This document shows, piece by piece, positions 1 through 8,337 of a stretch of DNA of 64,000 nucleotides. The notes beneath the pieces were generated by a model. The model had not been told where the DNA came from, did no database searches, and saw only the letters and a program-made list of their open reading frames with translations. The stretch is from an uncultured Draconibacterium sp. (lineage in GTDB: Bacteria; Bacteroidota; Bacteroidia; Bacteroidales; Prolixibacteraceae). Position 1 is the first letter of the stretch; the number at the start of each line of letters is the position of its first letter. The position numbers were made by a program, and so were the translations under genes. Location of the stretch: assembly GCF_913063105.1 (NCBI RefSeq), contig NZ_CAJXYQ010000004.1:62001-126000 (forward strand). The letters run 5' to 3'.

Positions 1-904
1 CCTCGCTTTCCGCTATTTTTTCGTACTTGCTTCCGTTTGAGGGATCAACTTCATTAAGAATTGTCATCACTCGGGTACGTTCATCCGGAAAGGATTTAGA
101 AAATATATTAACCAACTCATCCGCTTTTGCATCAAAAAACATTTGCAAAATATAGGTTGATGGCCTACGACGAAATACTTTTTGAATATCGCGTAATGCC
201 TCGGCTACATTGGCTCTTCCTTCTTCCACTCTGTCCGACATCATATCCAAACCGTTGCGGTGGTAATTGTACATGCAGGTGCGAAACGAGGAATACGACT
301 TATTCAACACATTCTCGATTAACCAGTATCTGTTTCGCTCACTTTCGAAAGCTTTCCAGCCCCGCTCACGCGAATTTTGCGAATTGTTGACAATGGATTG
401 TGCTTTCTGAAAAAACTCGGTTCCCCCTTCCTCTGAGAAGGTATCGTAATCAAAACCTAAAATTACATAGGCATAAAAAGCCATAATATTGGTAAGGTTG
501 TCGCGGTTCGATGTTTCATTAAATTCCAGGGCCTGAAACTCCACGTATTTGCAATGAAAATCGTTGTCCTTTATATTTAATACCGTTGAAGTATAGCTTG
601 AATTAAATATCGGGCGCGTTAACTGAACCTGTATCGTTCCTTTAAACTCATCAGCAGAGATTTGCTCATCAAGACGAATAAGAATATTGCATCTGATTTT
701 TTCATCATAACTGTATACATGATCAGTCCATTTTCTGTTATTCATAAAATCATACAGATCGGACTGCATGGTACGAAACAGGTTTTGGTTTGCACCTTGA
801 ATTCCACGTGCCGATACGGTTACGTTACACCGCAACTCCTGTGCAAAGCTTGCTCTTAAGATGAAAAAAAGAAAGAATAAGGTAAGTAATACGTATCTCA
901 TCAT
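1..904 (-). CDS. DUF4835 / PorD-type protein (partial, C-terminus outside window)
   Basis: This gene is read from the minus strand and has no stop inside the window, so its C-terminus lies beyond base 1. It starts with two consecutive ATGs (904 and 901) four bases after the coaBC stop. The N-terminus is a clear Sec signal peptide (MMRYVLLTLFFLFF, then SFAQ) followed by ELRCNVTVSA and, further on, FYAYVILGFDYDTF. Length, motifs and position after coaBC match the Bacteroidota DUF4835 family, which I recall being named PorD and linked to gliding/type IX secretion. Family assignment is from memory of the sequence pattern; the secretion role is family knowledge, not visible here. Confidence 0.82.
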   Translation of the reverse strand, partial: MMRYVLLTLFFLFFILRASFAQELRCNVTVSARGIQGANQNLFRTMQSDLYDFMNNRKWTDHVYSYDEKIRCNILIRLDEQISADEFKGTIQVQLTRPIFNSSYTSTVLNIKDNDFHCKYVEFQALEFNETSNRDNLTNIMAFYAYVILGFDYDTFSEEGGTEFFQKAQSIVNNSQNSRERGWKAFESERNRYWLIENVLNKSYSSFRTCMYNYHRNGLDMMSDRVEEGRANVAEALRDIQKVFRRRPSTYILQMFFDAKADELVNIFSKSFPDERTRVMTILNEVDPSNGSKYEKIAESE

Positions 905-908
905 ATGC

Positions 909-2111
909 CTAAACGTTCAGTTCAATAATTTTTGCAACAATATCTTTAGCCACTTCGTTCTTATTTTTTAACTCAAATTCGGTGTGTTTATTGTCTTTCT
1001 CAATAATAGTTATCTTGTTGGTGTCAACACCAAACCCAGCTCCTTTATCTTTCAACGAATTTAGCACAATAAAATCAAGATTCTTTTTCTTCAGTTTTTG
1101 TTGTGCATTTTCAAATTCATTATTGGTTTCAAGGGCAAAACCAACCAAAAGCTGGTTTTTCATTTTTTGTTTTCCAAGCTCGGCAGCAATATCTTTTGTG
1201 GGTTGCAGCTCTAGCTTCCAGTTTTCGTTACCCCGTTTTGTTTTTGTGTTTTCCTTAATCACTGGTGTAAAGTCAGCTACAGCAGCACACATTACGGCAC
1301 CATCGGTTGTAGCAAAAGCTTTAATAGCAGCCTGGTGCATTTCCGCAGCCGATTCAACCTGAACAATATGAATATTTTTATTGTGTACTTCAATATTTAC
1401 GGGGCCTGAAATTAAAGTTACCTCAGCTCCTTGTTCGGCAAGTTCTTCGGCAATGGCATATCCCATTTTACCAGACGAATAATTTCCAATAAAACGAACG
1501 GGATCTATTTTTTCATAGGTTGGTCCTGCTGTTACTAAAAATGATTTATTCAGCAGTTTTTTTTTTACCTGAAGCTGCTGAACAACGGCTTCAAGTATTT
1601 TTTCCGGCTCTTCCATCCGGCCTTTACCTTCAAGGCCACTGGCTAATTCGCCTTCGCCGGGTTCAACAATAATATTTCCATATTCTTTCAATATGCCAAT
1701 ATTTCGTTGAGTTGAAGGATGTGCAAACATATCAAGGTCCATGGCGGGAGCCAGCATAACCGGACATTTTGCCGACAAGTAAGTTGTAATCAACATATTA
1801 TCGGCTATTCCGTTGGCCATTTTTCCCATGGTTGAGGCAGTTGCAGGCGCAATTACCATAACATCAGCCCATAAGCCCAGGTCAACATGACTGTTCCATG
1901 TACCATCGTTTGCACCAAAAAACTCGCTCACAACAGGTTTATTTGAAAGTGCCGATAAAGTTACCGGCGTAATAAATTCTTTACCAGCCGGCGTAATTAC
2001 CACCTGCACCTCGGCTCCTTCCTTTATAAAAAGCCGAAGAAGCATTGCGGCCTTATAAGCTGCAATGCTTCCTGTTATTCCGAGTATTATATTTTTACCT
2101 TTCAGTCTCAT
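909..2111 (-). CDS. coaBC: Bifunctional phosphopantothenoylcysteine decarboxylase / phosphopantothenate-cysteine ligase
   Basis: CoaBC makes 4'-phosphopantetheine from 4'-phosphopantothenate and cysteine in two cytoplasmic steps of coenzyme A synthesis. The 400-aa length is normal for the fusion. The N-terminal flavoprotein half shows GSIAAYKA, the catalytic His region NSHVDLG, APATASTMGKMANG and the PAMDLDMF substrate clamp. The CoaB half begins near residue 190 with VTAGPTYEKIDPVRFI and NYSSGKMG, and carries AAVADF and DFIVLN. It sits 14 bp after rpoZ in the bamD-rpoZ-coaBC-DUF4835 operon, a common Bacteroidota order. Confidence 0.97.
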   Translation of the reverse strand: MRLKGKNIILGITGSIAAYKAAMLLRLFIKEGAEVQVVITPAGKEFITPVTLSALSNKPVVSEFFGANDGTWNSHVDLGLWADVMVIAPATASTMGKMANGIADNMLITTYLSAKCPVMLAPAMDLDMFAHPSTQRNIGILKEYGNIIVEPGEGELASGLEGKGRMEEPEKILEAVVQQLQVKKKLLNKSFLVTAGPTYEKIDPVRFIGNYSSGKMGYAIAEELAEQGAEVTLISGPVNIEVHNKNIHIVQVESAAEMHQAAIKAFATTDGAVMCAAVADFTPVIKENTKTKRGNENWKLELQPTKDIAAELGKQKMKNQLLVGFALETNNEFENAQQKLKKKNLDFIVLNSLKDKGAGFGVDTNKITIIEKDNKHTEFELKNKNEVAKDIVAKIIELNV

Positions 2112-2125
2112 AAAACGGACTGAAA

Positions 2126-2461
2126 TTAAATACGTTTTTTGTTCTCGCGTGCCGGATTTCGGTGGTAAATTTCACCTTCTTTTAATTCTTCAAACGCAAT
2201 TAGCGTTGGTTTTGGCAAGCGCTCATAGAATTTTGAAATTTCAATTTGCTCTCTGTTTTCGAAAATCTCTTCCAGATTATCGGTGTACGATGCAAACTCC
2301 TGCAATTTCTGATTCAACTCTTCTTTTAGCTCCGACGAAATTTGATTGGCCCTTTTGGCAAGGATCATTACTGTTTCGTAAATATTTCCGGTTTCCTGTG
2401 TTAAAACCTCCAGGTCGCGCGAAATAGTTGACGGAGCTGCTTTTGTTTTCTTGTAATCCAT
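2126..2461 (-). CDS. rpoZ: DNA-directed RNA polymerase omega subunit family protein
   Basis: This 111-aa protein has the Bacteroidota form of the RNA polymerase omega subunit, which helps assemble and stabilise the core enzyme. Recognisable parts are the start MDYKKTKAAPSTISRD, the helical stretch IYETVMILAKRANQIS, and the conserved KPTLIAFEEL near the C-terminus. It starts 3 bp after the bamD stop and is followed by coaBC, the order seen in many relatives. The family is divergent from proteobacterial omega, so the assignment rests on the helix motif plus context. Confidence 0.88.
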   Translation of the reverse strand: MDYKKTKAAPSTISRDLEVLTQETGNIYETVMILAKRANQISSELKEELNQKLQEFASYTDNLEEIFENREQIEISKFYERLPKPTLIAFEELKEGEIYHRNPARENKKRI

Positions 2462-2464
2462 ATT

Positions 2465-3289
2465 CTAATTAATATTTAAATCTTCTTCCTGATAATTTAA
2501 TATTTCAGAGGCTTTTTCGTAAAATTTCTCTACCTCTTTTTTATACTTGCTCTCGGGATACTCATCAATAAATGAAAAATATTCATCAAGAGCATTGGTA
2601 TACCTTTCGTCTTGTTTATCGATAATACTGTTGGTTGCCAATAAATACTTCGATTTTAACAACATATATTTCAGGTCTTCGCGGTATTTACTTTCGGGAT
2701 ATTTCTCGAGGCTATTGCCTAAAGCAATAACAGCTGCTTTGTAATTCTCGAAATCGTAATACAACTTGGCGCTTAAATATGATTTATACACCAGCTTATC
2801 TTCCATCTCGTCAATCAATCGATTGGCCTCTTCAACCCTGTCGTTATAGGGGTAAAGGTTTATGTACAATTGTAAAGCATCTATAGCTTCCTGTGTAACC
2901 TGCTGATCGAGCCTTGGTTTTGGGGATAAAAGATACGAGCAGTAACCAATCATAAACTGTGCTTCTTCCACATATTCGCTGGTGGGGAACTCTTTTACCA
3001 ATGATTTAAAATAATGACCGGCCATTAAATAATCTTTTTGACCAATCATACTTTTAGCGTAGTAATAATAAATTTTATCGGCTCGCGAAGTCCCCCTGTA
3101 AATATTTACCAGTTCTCTGAATAAAGTGGCAGAACGAACGTATTCACCGTCTTCATAATACTCCACTGCCTTTTTATACTTGAACTCGTAATCCGTACTT
3201 TTTACAATTTTATTGTAATCTCCACAAGAGCTGATAATGAACAAAATTGCTAGTAATCCAATTCCCAAAAATCTAGTTTTCATAAACAT
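2465..3289 (-). CDS. bamD: Outer membrane assembly lipoprotein BamD/YfiO
   Basis: BamD is a TPR lipoprotein of the beta-barrel assembly machine on the inner face of the outer membrane. The 274-aa product starts with a type II signal peptide and a lipobox ending at Cys22 (FIISSCGDYNK). It is followed by tetratricopeptide helices with typical YfiO motifs such as YYEDGEYVRSATLF, YYYAKSMIGQKDY and LVKEFPTSEYVEEAQF. ATGs lie at 3289 and 3283; either gives a good signal peptide. It is the first gene of a four-gene operon with a promoter at 3320-3350. Confidence 0.93.
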   Translation of the reverse strand: MFMKTRFLGIGLLAILFIISSCGDYNKIVKSTDYEFKYKKAVEYYEDGEYVRSATLFRELVNIYRGTSRADKIYYYYAKSMIGQKDYLMAGHYFKSLVKEFPTSEYVEEAQFMIGYCSYLLSPKPRLDQQVTQEAIDALQLYINLYPYNDRVEEANRLIDEMEDKLVYKSYLSAKLYYDFENYKAAVIALGNSLEKYPESKYREDLKYMLLKSKYLLATNSIIDKQDERYTNALDEYFSFIDEYPESKYKKEVEKFYEKASEILNYQEEDLNIN

Positions 3290-3319
3290 GGCGCAAAAAT
3301 ATACTTTTTTTAATTAACT

Positions 3320-3350
3320 GAAACCTATTTTACTTCAATTTTTACACAAA
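3320..3350 (-). promoter_or_regulatory. Promoter for bamD operon
   Basis: Read on the minus strand, TTTG (3350-3347), a 19-bp spacer and TAGGTTTC (3327-3320) match the Bacteroidota -33/-7 pattern TTTG-N19-TAnnTTTG with one mismatch. The site lies about 30 bp before the bamD start codon. One arm of a 13-bp inverted repeat overlaps its -33 element. Confidence 0.62.
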
Positions 3351-3413
3351 TTAATCGGTTAAAAACACAATCTATTTTACTCATTAATAGACCTGTAGGC
3401 AATTTGTGTAAAA
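3340..3413. repeat. 13-bp perfect inverted repeat in the bamD / oxoamine synthase divergent region
   Basis: TTTTACACAAATT (3340-3352) and its exact complement AATTTGTGTAAAA (3401-3413) face each other across 48 bases. A second, shorter pair AAATAGCG (3411-3418) / CGCTATTT (3432-3439) follows directly, and CTATTTTACT occurs twice (3325-3334, 3372-3381). The first arm overlaps the -33 element of the bamD promoter. These may be operator sites or a structured leader; the sequence alone does not decide. Confidence 0.55.
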
Positions 3414-3477
3414 TAGCGATGTCGAAAATAACGCTATTTCGTATTTAAAACCTTATGAGTTAGTATTATTTAACACA

Positions 3478-3508
3478 TTTGCTGAGATTTTAAAAAAGAT
3501 TACATTTG
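3478..3508 (+). promoter_or_regulatory. Promoter for alpha-oxoamine synthase gene
   Basis: TTTG (3478-3481), exactly 19 bp, then TACATTTG (3501-3508) is a full match to the Bacteroidota housekeeping promoter consensus TTTG-N19-TAnnTTTG. Transcription would start just after 3510, leaving a leader of about 30 bases before the GTG at 3543. Confidence 0.85.
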
Positions 3509-3542
3509 CATGCTTATAATCGAAACTTAAAAACGAATCATC

Positions 3543-4805
3543 GTGGATATTTTTGCAAAATTCAGAAACAATAAAGGTGATATTGGCAAGTGGATGGACC
3601 AGATTCACGGATATTTTGCTTTTCCGAAACTGGAAGGCGAAATTTCGGCCAGAATGAATTTCCGAGGAAAAGAAGTGTTAACCTGGAGTTTAAATAACTA
3701 CCTGGGCTTGGCCAATCATCCTGAAGTTAGAAAAGCTGATGCGGATGCTGCCGCACAGTATGGAATGGCCTACCCAATGGGAGCCAGAATGATGTCGGGG
3801 CAAACTGACAAACACGAGCAATTGGAACGTGAATTGGCAGCGTTTGTTAGTAAACCAGATGCTTTCTTGTTAAACTATGGTTACCAGGGAATGGTATCAG
3901 CTATTGAGGTGCTTGCCGGGCGTAACGATGTTATTGTATACGATTCAGAATCGCATGCCTGTATTATGGATGGCGTTTTCCTGCACAAAGCTAAAGGCGG
4001 TAAAAGTTTTGTTTTCCAACACAACGACATTGAAAAATGCCGTAAAATGTTAGGATTTGCTACAAAACGTGCACAGGAAACCGGCGGTGGTATTTTGTTG
4101 ATTACTGAAGGTGTTTTTGGGATGACCGGACAGGTAGGTAAACTTGACGAGATTGTTGCCCTGAAAAAAGAATTTGATTTCCGTTTATTTGTTGACGATG
4201 CGCACGGATTTGGAACCATGGGGCCAACAGGTGCTGGATCGGGCGAACATTTTGGTGTACAAGACGGTATTGACCTTTATTTCGGCACCTTCGCGAAAGC
4301 AATGGCCGGCATCGGTGGTTTTATAGCCTGCGAAACAGATATTTGCTATATTTTACGTTACAACATGCGTTCGCAAACATTTGCAAAATCGTTGCCAATG
4401 GCAATGACTATTGGGGCACTTAAGCGCCTTGACATGATTCGTACCATGCCGGAATTGCGCGAAAATCTCTGGAAAATTGTTAATGCCTTACAAAGCGGAT
4501 TAAAAGAAGCCGGTTTCGATCTGGGCAAAACCAATACCCAGGTAACTCCGGTATACATGAAGGGTGGAGAGGAAGAAGCTACTCAAATGATTTATGACCT
4601 TCGTGAAAACTATGGTATTTTCTGCTCAATGGTAGTTTACCCGGTTATTCCGAAAGGTGAAATTTTGCTTCGTTTGATACCAACAGCGATGCACACTCTG
4701 GAAGATGTGGAATTAACACTTGCTGCTTTTAAAGAAACCCGCAAAAAACTGGTTGCCGGAGAATACCGCACCGGAGAAATTGCCAAGGTTCAGGTTGATA
4801 TGTAA
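3543..4805 (+). CDS. PLP-dependent alpha-oxoamine synthase family protein (KBL/SPT/cysteate-acyltransferase type)
   Basis: This 420-aa fold-type I PLP enzyme belongs to the alpha-oxoamine synthases, which condense an amino acid with an acyl thioester and release CO2. Visible marks are the NNYLGLANHPEV substrate loop, GARMMSG, the PLP-stacking region DSESHACIMDG, VDDAHGFGTMG, and the Schiff-base lysine at about residue 252 in GTFAKAMAGIGGF. The start is GTG; the next ATG (codon 18) would remove DIFAKFRNNKG, which resembles the family's usual N-terminus. Possible substrates are glycine (KBL), serine (sphingolipid synthesis) or cysteate (sulfonolipids); sequence alone does not tell which. It is a single-gene unit ended by the terminator at 4829. 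Confidence 0.85.
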   Translation: MDIFAKFRNNKGDIGKWMDQIHGYFAFPKLEGEISARMNFRGKEVLTWSLNNYLGLANHPEVRKADADAAAQYGMAYPMGARMMSGQTDKHEQLERELAAFVSKPDAFLLNYGYQGMVSAIEVLAGRNDVIVYDSESHACIMDGVFLHKAKGGKSFVFQHNDIEKCRKMLGFATKRAQETGGGILLITEGVFGMTGQVGKLDEIVALKKEFDFRLFVDDAHGFGTMGPTGAGSGEHFGVQDGIDLYFGTFAKAMAGIGGFIACETDICYILRYNMRSQTFAKSLPMAMTIGALKRLDMIRTMPELRENLWKIVNALQSGLKEAGFDLGKTNTQVTPVYMKGGEEEATQMIYDLRENYGIFCSMVVYPVIPKGEILLRLIPTAMHTLEDVELTLAAFKETRKKLVAGEYRTGEIAKVQVDM

Positions 4806-4828
4806 TATCTGAGAAACGAAATAAAAGA

Positions 4829-4857
4829 AAGGTTGCATTTGTATGCAGCCTTTTTTT
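4829..4857. terminator. Rho-independent terminator, convergent genes
   Basis: AAGGTTGCAT (4829-4838) and ATGCAGCCTT (4843-4852) form a 10-bp stem with one G-T pair and a four-base loop, followed by a run of seven T on the plus strand. It ends the oxoamine synthase gene and lies at the 3' end of the convergent DUF1080 gene. Confidence 0.85.
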
Positions 4858-4862
4858 ATGGC

Positions 4863-5555
4863 TTACGGTGTTGTTTGCCCAATGGCTGTCAGTTCCAACT
4901 TTCTGAATTCAACTTCAACACCTTCAGCTTGCACAGCAATTTGACCTTTTGTGGCGGTACAATTATACCCCAGGTTAACCAAATCATCATTCACCCAAAC
5001 TTTAATCGTATCTGCCACACATTCTATTTTCATGTTATTCCATTCTCCAAGTGGGTTTTCCGAGTTATTGGTAAGATTAATAATTCTACGTTTTTTCCCT
5101 TCTGTAATCCCCCACTCCTCTTCCGGACCACGTCTTTCCATCATATCTGGCACCGTAATATCTTCAACAATGCACCAGAAATCTCCGGCATCGCCATACT
5201 GCATTTGTACTTCTAACGATTGTGGGAACATTTTATACAAAGCCCGGGGTGTTGATGCGTGTACCAGAATACCACAATTACCGGGCTCGTTGGCAAAACG
5301 ATATTCTACCTCGAGGCGGTAATTCTGAAATATCGAATCGGTAATTAAATGCCCGCGTGGTTCGCCCATGCTTACCAATAAAGAATCACGCACCAAAAAT
5401 GAGGGTTCCAGACCGGGATTATTGTCGGCATCTGGAATATCTGCATGCCACCCTTCGAGATTTATTCCGTTAAATAATTTTACCGTTTTATCAGGCGCTG
5501 TTTTGCAAGCACAAAACACAAAAATTATTACTGTAACCCATAAATATTTTTTCAT
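4863..5555 (-). CDS. DUF1080 family lipoprotein (3-keto-disaccharide hydrolase-like)
   Basis: The product is a lipid-anchored protein of the DUF1080 family, a concanavalin-like jelly roll found in sugar catabolism and linked to 3-keto-glycoside cleavage. I place the start at ATG 5555 (MKKYLWVTVIIFVFCACK), which gives a short lipoprotein signal with an AGAGG site before it; an ATG at 5576 would add seven residues. Family marks are KLFNGINLEGWHA near the mature N-terminus, LEVEYRFANEPGNCGILVHA, and the ending GQIAVQAEGVEVEFRKLEL. It directly follows the CE15-like gene (stop at 5577), so the two are co-transcribed and probably act on the same extracellular carbohydrate. Confidence 0.87.
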   Translation of the reverse strand: MKKYLWVTVIIFVFCACKTAPDKTVKLFNGINLEGWHADIPDADNNPGLEPSFLVRDSLLVSMGEPRGHLITDSIFQNYRLEVEYRFANEPGNCGILVHASTPRALYKMFPQSLEVQMQYGDAGDFWCIVEDITVPDMMERRGPEEEWGITEGKKRRIINLTNNSENPLGEWNNMKIECVADTIKVWVNDDLVNLGYNCTATKGQIAVQAEGVEVEFRKLELTAIGQTTP

Positions 5556-5576
5556 CCTCTTAAGTATTTGATCCAT

Positions 5577-6842
5577 CTATTTTATAAACATTTCTGCCCA
5601 TTTAAGGTACTGGTCCCAATCGTAATCAGTTACATTGTGTTTTCCTGTTCTGATGTGATAAGCCAGCGTGTTATGAATAGCTTGATTCACCGGTGGCATA
5701 ATTGTATGTTCAATACCTTTTTTACCATACAGCTCAAACACGGGAGTGGCATATAAAGCGGCTAAAAATTCGCCTTTTGGATCGGCCCACAGGTCTTCCT
5801 CGGCACTGGCAATATATACGGGTCGTGGTGCAATACAGGCAATTAATTCATGTTGGTCGAGCGGTAAAGCATTTTCGTTTTTGCTGTAGTTCTTAAAATT
5901 CTTACAAAACCAGTGCGGAAATGAACGATTTATGCGCCATACTGTTTCTCCGAACCGCCGTTTCGACAATGCAGCCCCGCCACAGCCCGAGTTGTTTGAA
6001 ATAACTCCTGCAAAACGCCTATCGCTGGCTCCTGCCCACAAGGATGTTTTACCTAAACGGGAATGACCAAATACAATCACCTTTGAGGCATCAACAGCAT
6101 CATCAGTTTCAAAATAATCCATGCTTCGGCTTAAGCCCCATGCCCATGCAGAAATTGCTCCCCATTCATCCTCTGCAGGTTGTTGCTGGTCATCAACGTA
6201 GAATAGTGGATGAACTCCGTCAGAAAAGTCATCCTTATCGGGATCAACTTCACAGTAATAAATAACTGCTAATCCAAAACCTGCGTCAATTATTTTTTCC
6301 ACCGGCCAACGATCCGATCGTGCCCCCCGCGATTGTTCTGTTAACTGATTATTTATAATACCAAACGACGGATTATTTTTAGCCCATGCTTCTGAAATAA
6401 TTATATTCACATCGTTGACTATGGTATGATTACCATAAAAATTATAAGCTACAAAAATGGGGGCTGGCGTTAATTGTTTGGGTAAATAAAGTAATATGGT
6501 AAAATGAATCTGCTTATTTTCTTTTTCAAAAAATAACTCCACTTGTTTTCTGATAGCTTTGCCGTTTATGGCTTCGGCACTTTCTTCCAGAATTTCTACC
6601 GATGAAATGGCCAACTGCCCCGGAACCTCGCCATAAATATTTTTCGAGAAAAAATCCATTAGCTCCGGTCTTCGTTTTTTTTCCCACTTTTTTGTGTTCC
6701 TTATTTTGCTGCCATTAAAACTTTTTAAGGGGTCCGACAATTTAAATTCGGGAACTTTATCCTCATCGTAATTAACATCAAACTGGCCGTAAGCATTAGA
6801 TAACAACAGGGAAAATAAAAGGCAAAACACTAATTTTTTCAT
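5577..6842 (-). CDS. CE15-like glucuronoyl/acetylxylan esterase family protein, secreted
   Basis: This is a 421-aa exported alpha/beta hydrolase with signal peptide MKKLVFCLLFSLLLSNAYGQ. The nucleophile motif is GHSRLGKTS (Ser261), which corresponds to the GCSRxGK signature of CE15 glucuronoyl esterases. Also present are FGETVWRIN (possible acidic residue Glu299), DQHELIACIAPRPVYIASA and the C-terminal YHIRTGKHN, where family members place a catalytic His. CE15 enzymes cut ester bonds between glucuronoxylan and lignin; the substrate here is not proven. The pairing with a DUF1080 lipoprotein supports a plant-polymer or glycoside breakdown role. Confidence 0.82.
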   Translation of the reverse strand: MKKLVFCLLFSLLLSNAYGQFDVNYDEDKVPEFKLSDPLKSFNGSKIRNTKKWEKKRRPELMDFFSKNIYGEVPGQLAISSVEILEESAEAINGKAIRKQVELFFEKENKQIHFTILLYLPKQLTPAPIFVAYNFYGNHTIVNDVNIIISEAWAKNNPSFGIINNQLTEQSRGARSDRWPVEKIIDAGFGLAVIYYCEVDPDKDDFSDGVHPLFYVDDQQQPAEDEWGAISAWAWGLSRSMDYFETDDAVDASKVIVFGHSRLGKTSLWAGASDRRFAGVISNNSGCGGAALSKRRFGETVWRINRSFPHWFCKNFKNYSKNENALPLDQHELIACIAPRPVYIASAEEDLWADPKGEFLAALYATPVFELYGKKGIEHTIMPPVNQAIHNTLAYHIRTGKHNVTDYDWDQYLKWAEMFIK

Positions 6843-7009
6843 GATAGAAACAGCAACTGATAATTAAGCAACAATGCTTAAAATTGGTAATTTGTTGGTT
6901 TTGTAGCAAGCATTTTTTAGCTTTTTTTTAATTTTTTCAGGATTCAGAAGAACGAGATGCCCGCGAAGAACATTACAAATTGAGTTGACTCATCGCATAT
7001 AAGCTGTTC

Positions 7010-8323
7010 CTATTTTTGTAAAATTTTACCTTCTTTTTTGTATTCTTTTCTAATGCTCAGTAAAAGGTCTTCCTTTTCAAGTCGTTTATTTTTCTTTTTA
7101 ATGGTAAGCAAACCGGCATACTGAACAATGTTTACAATATTTGCACCGGTAAGTTCAAAATTTGTAGCCAGCTCTTCAGGAGAGATATTGCTCTGTAAAA
7201 ACTTTTTCGCAGGCAAATAAAGTTCCCACAATTTTTGACGCTCCTCCACTCCGGGCAATTCAAACTCAACAAATGCATTAAATCGTCGGGTAAAGGCGCT
7301 GTCGATATTTCCTTTCATGTTTGAAGCCAAAATAACCAAGCCCTTATAACTTTCCACCCTTTGCAACAAATAAGATACTTCCTGATTGGCGTATTTATCG
7401 TGTGCATCGCGCACATTCGTGCGCTTTCCAAACAACGAGTCGGCCTCATCAAAAAACAAAATCCAGTTTTTATTTTCTGCCTTGTTAAACAATCCCGATA
7501 AATTTTTTTCCGTTTCGCCGATATATTTTGAAATCACCATCGACAAATCAACACGATATACATCGCGCCCGGTGTATTTACCCAACAAACATGCAGTAAG
7601 TGTTTTACCTGTGCCTGACGGACCATAAAACAGAACCTGGTAACCGGGTTTTATTTTATCCTGCAGGTTCCATTTTTCCAGCAGTTGTTCGTTATAGTTT
7701 AACCAGGTTTCAAGTTCATAAACCTCGTTCAGTGTTTTAGCTTTTAATACCAGGTTTTGCCAGGTAAAATTTGTAAAAATGCGCTGCGCCGGAAAATCGC
7801 TCCCCAACTTTGGGCGCGATATTTTTCCCGAGATAAACAAATCAATGTATTCGTCATCGAGGATTAACTTACCACTCATTTTTGGTTCACCTGGTGGAAC
7901 TGGCTCTAAATACAATATATTTTTTTGGGCGAAAAGATGCTCCTCATCAAACAGACCAGCTATCTCCAGCCTTTTATCAATATCGTGCCCGGCTAAAATG
8001 TACAGAGCTGTTTCTCCTGTTGGTAGTAGTCCACGATGATTTTTCCCTTTTACACCGCCAAACTCAGGAAAATCGCCGCCATTGGGAAGGTATTCAGCGA
8101 TAATATTATTAAAAAATTCTGGAGAAATATGAGGAACAAGCGCAATTAAAAGTACAACTATTTCCGACTGATTTAATTTATATTCCTCTATGTATTTTCC
8201 CAAAACAGAATCGTCAAGACCAACCGTCTCAAACTTTACAGGATTTACAGGAGTTCCTTTTATTTCATGATTGAGTCGATTTTTTATAAAATCTTGCAAC
8301 CTGGACAGAACAAGTTTTTTCAT
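7010..8323 (-). CDS. eCIS-associated AAA+ ATPase (Afp15/PVC15 type)
   Basis: The last gene of the contractile injection operon encodes a 437-aa AAA+ ATPase. The C-terminal half has Walker A GPSGTGKT, Walker B ILFFDEADSLFGKR, sensor ILASN and arginine-finger region FTRRFNAFVEF; the N-terminal 180 residues are an uncharacterised helical part with GLLPTGETALYILAGHD. ATPases of this type accompany nearly all eCIS loci and are needed for particle assembly or cargo loading, by family knowledge. It begins 14 bp after the DUF4157 effector, fitting a job in handling that protein. Confidence 0.92.
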   Translation of the reverse strand: MKKLVLSRLQDFIKNRLNHEIKGTPVNPVKFETVGLDDSVLGKYIEEYKLNQSEIVVLLIALVPHISPEFFNNIIAEYLPNGGDFPEFGGVKGKNHRGLLPTGETALYILAGHDIDKRLEIAGLFDEEHLFAQKNILYLEPVPPGEPKMSGKLILDDEYIDLFISGKISRPKLGSDFPAQRIFTNFTWQNLVLKAKTLNEVYELETWLNYNEQLLEKWNLQDKIKPGYQVLFYGPSGTGKTLTACLLGKYTGRDVYRVDLSMVISKYIGETEKNLSGLFNKAENKNWILFFDEADSLFGKRTNVRDAHDKYANQEVSYLLQRVESYKGLVILASNMKGNIDSAFTRRFNAFVEFELPGVEERQKLWELYLPAKKFLQSNISPEELATNFELTGANIVNIVQYAGLLTIKKKNKRLEKEDLLLSIRKEYKKEGKILQK

Positions 8324-8337
8324 TATTCAGCAAATTA

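Noticed and set aside
982..1362. 126-aa open frame opposite coaBC
   Set aside because: It lies inside a conserved enzyme gene on the other strand and encodes a Phe/Ser-rich sequence typical of an antisense shadow.
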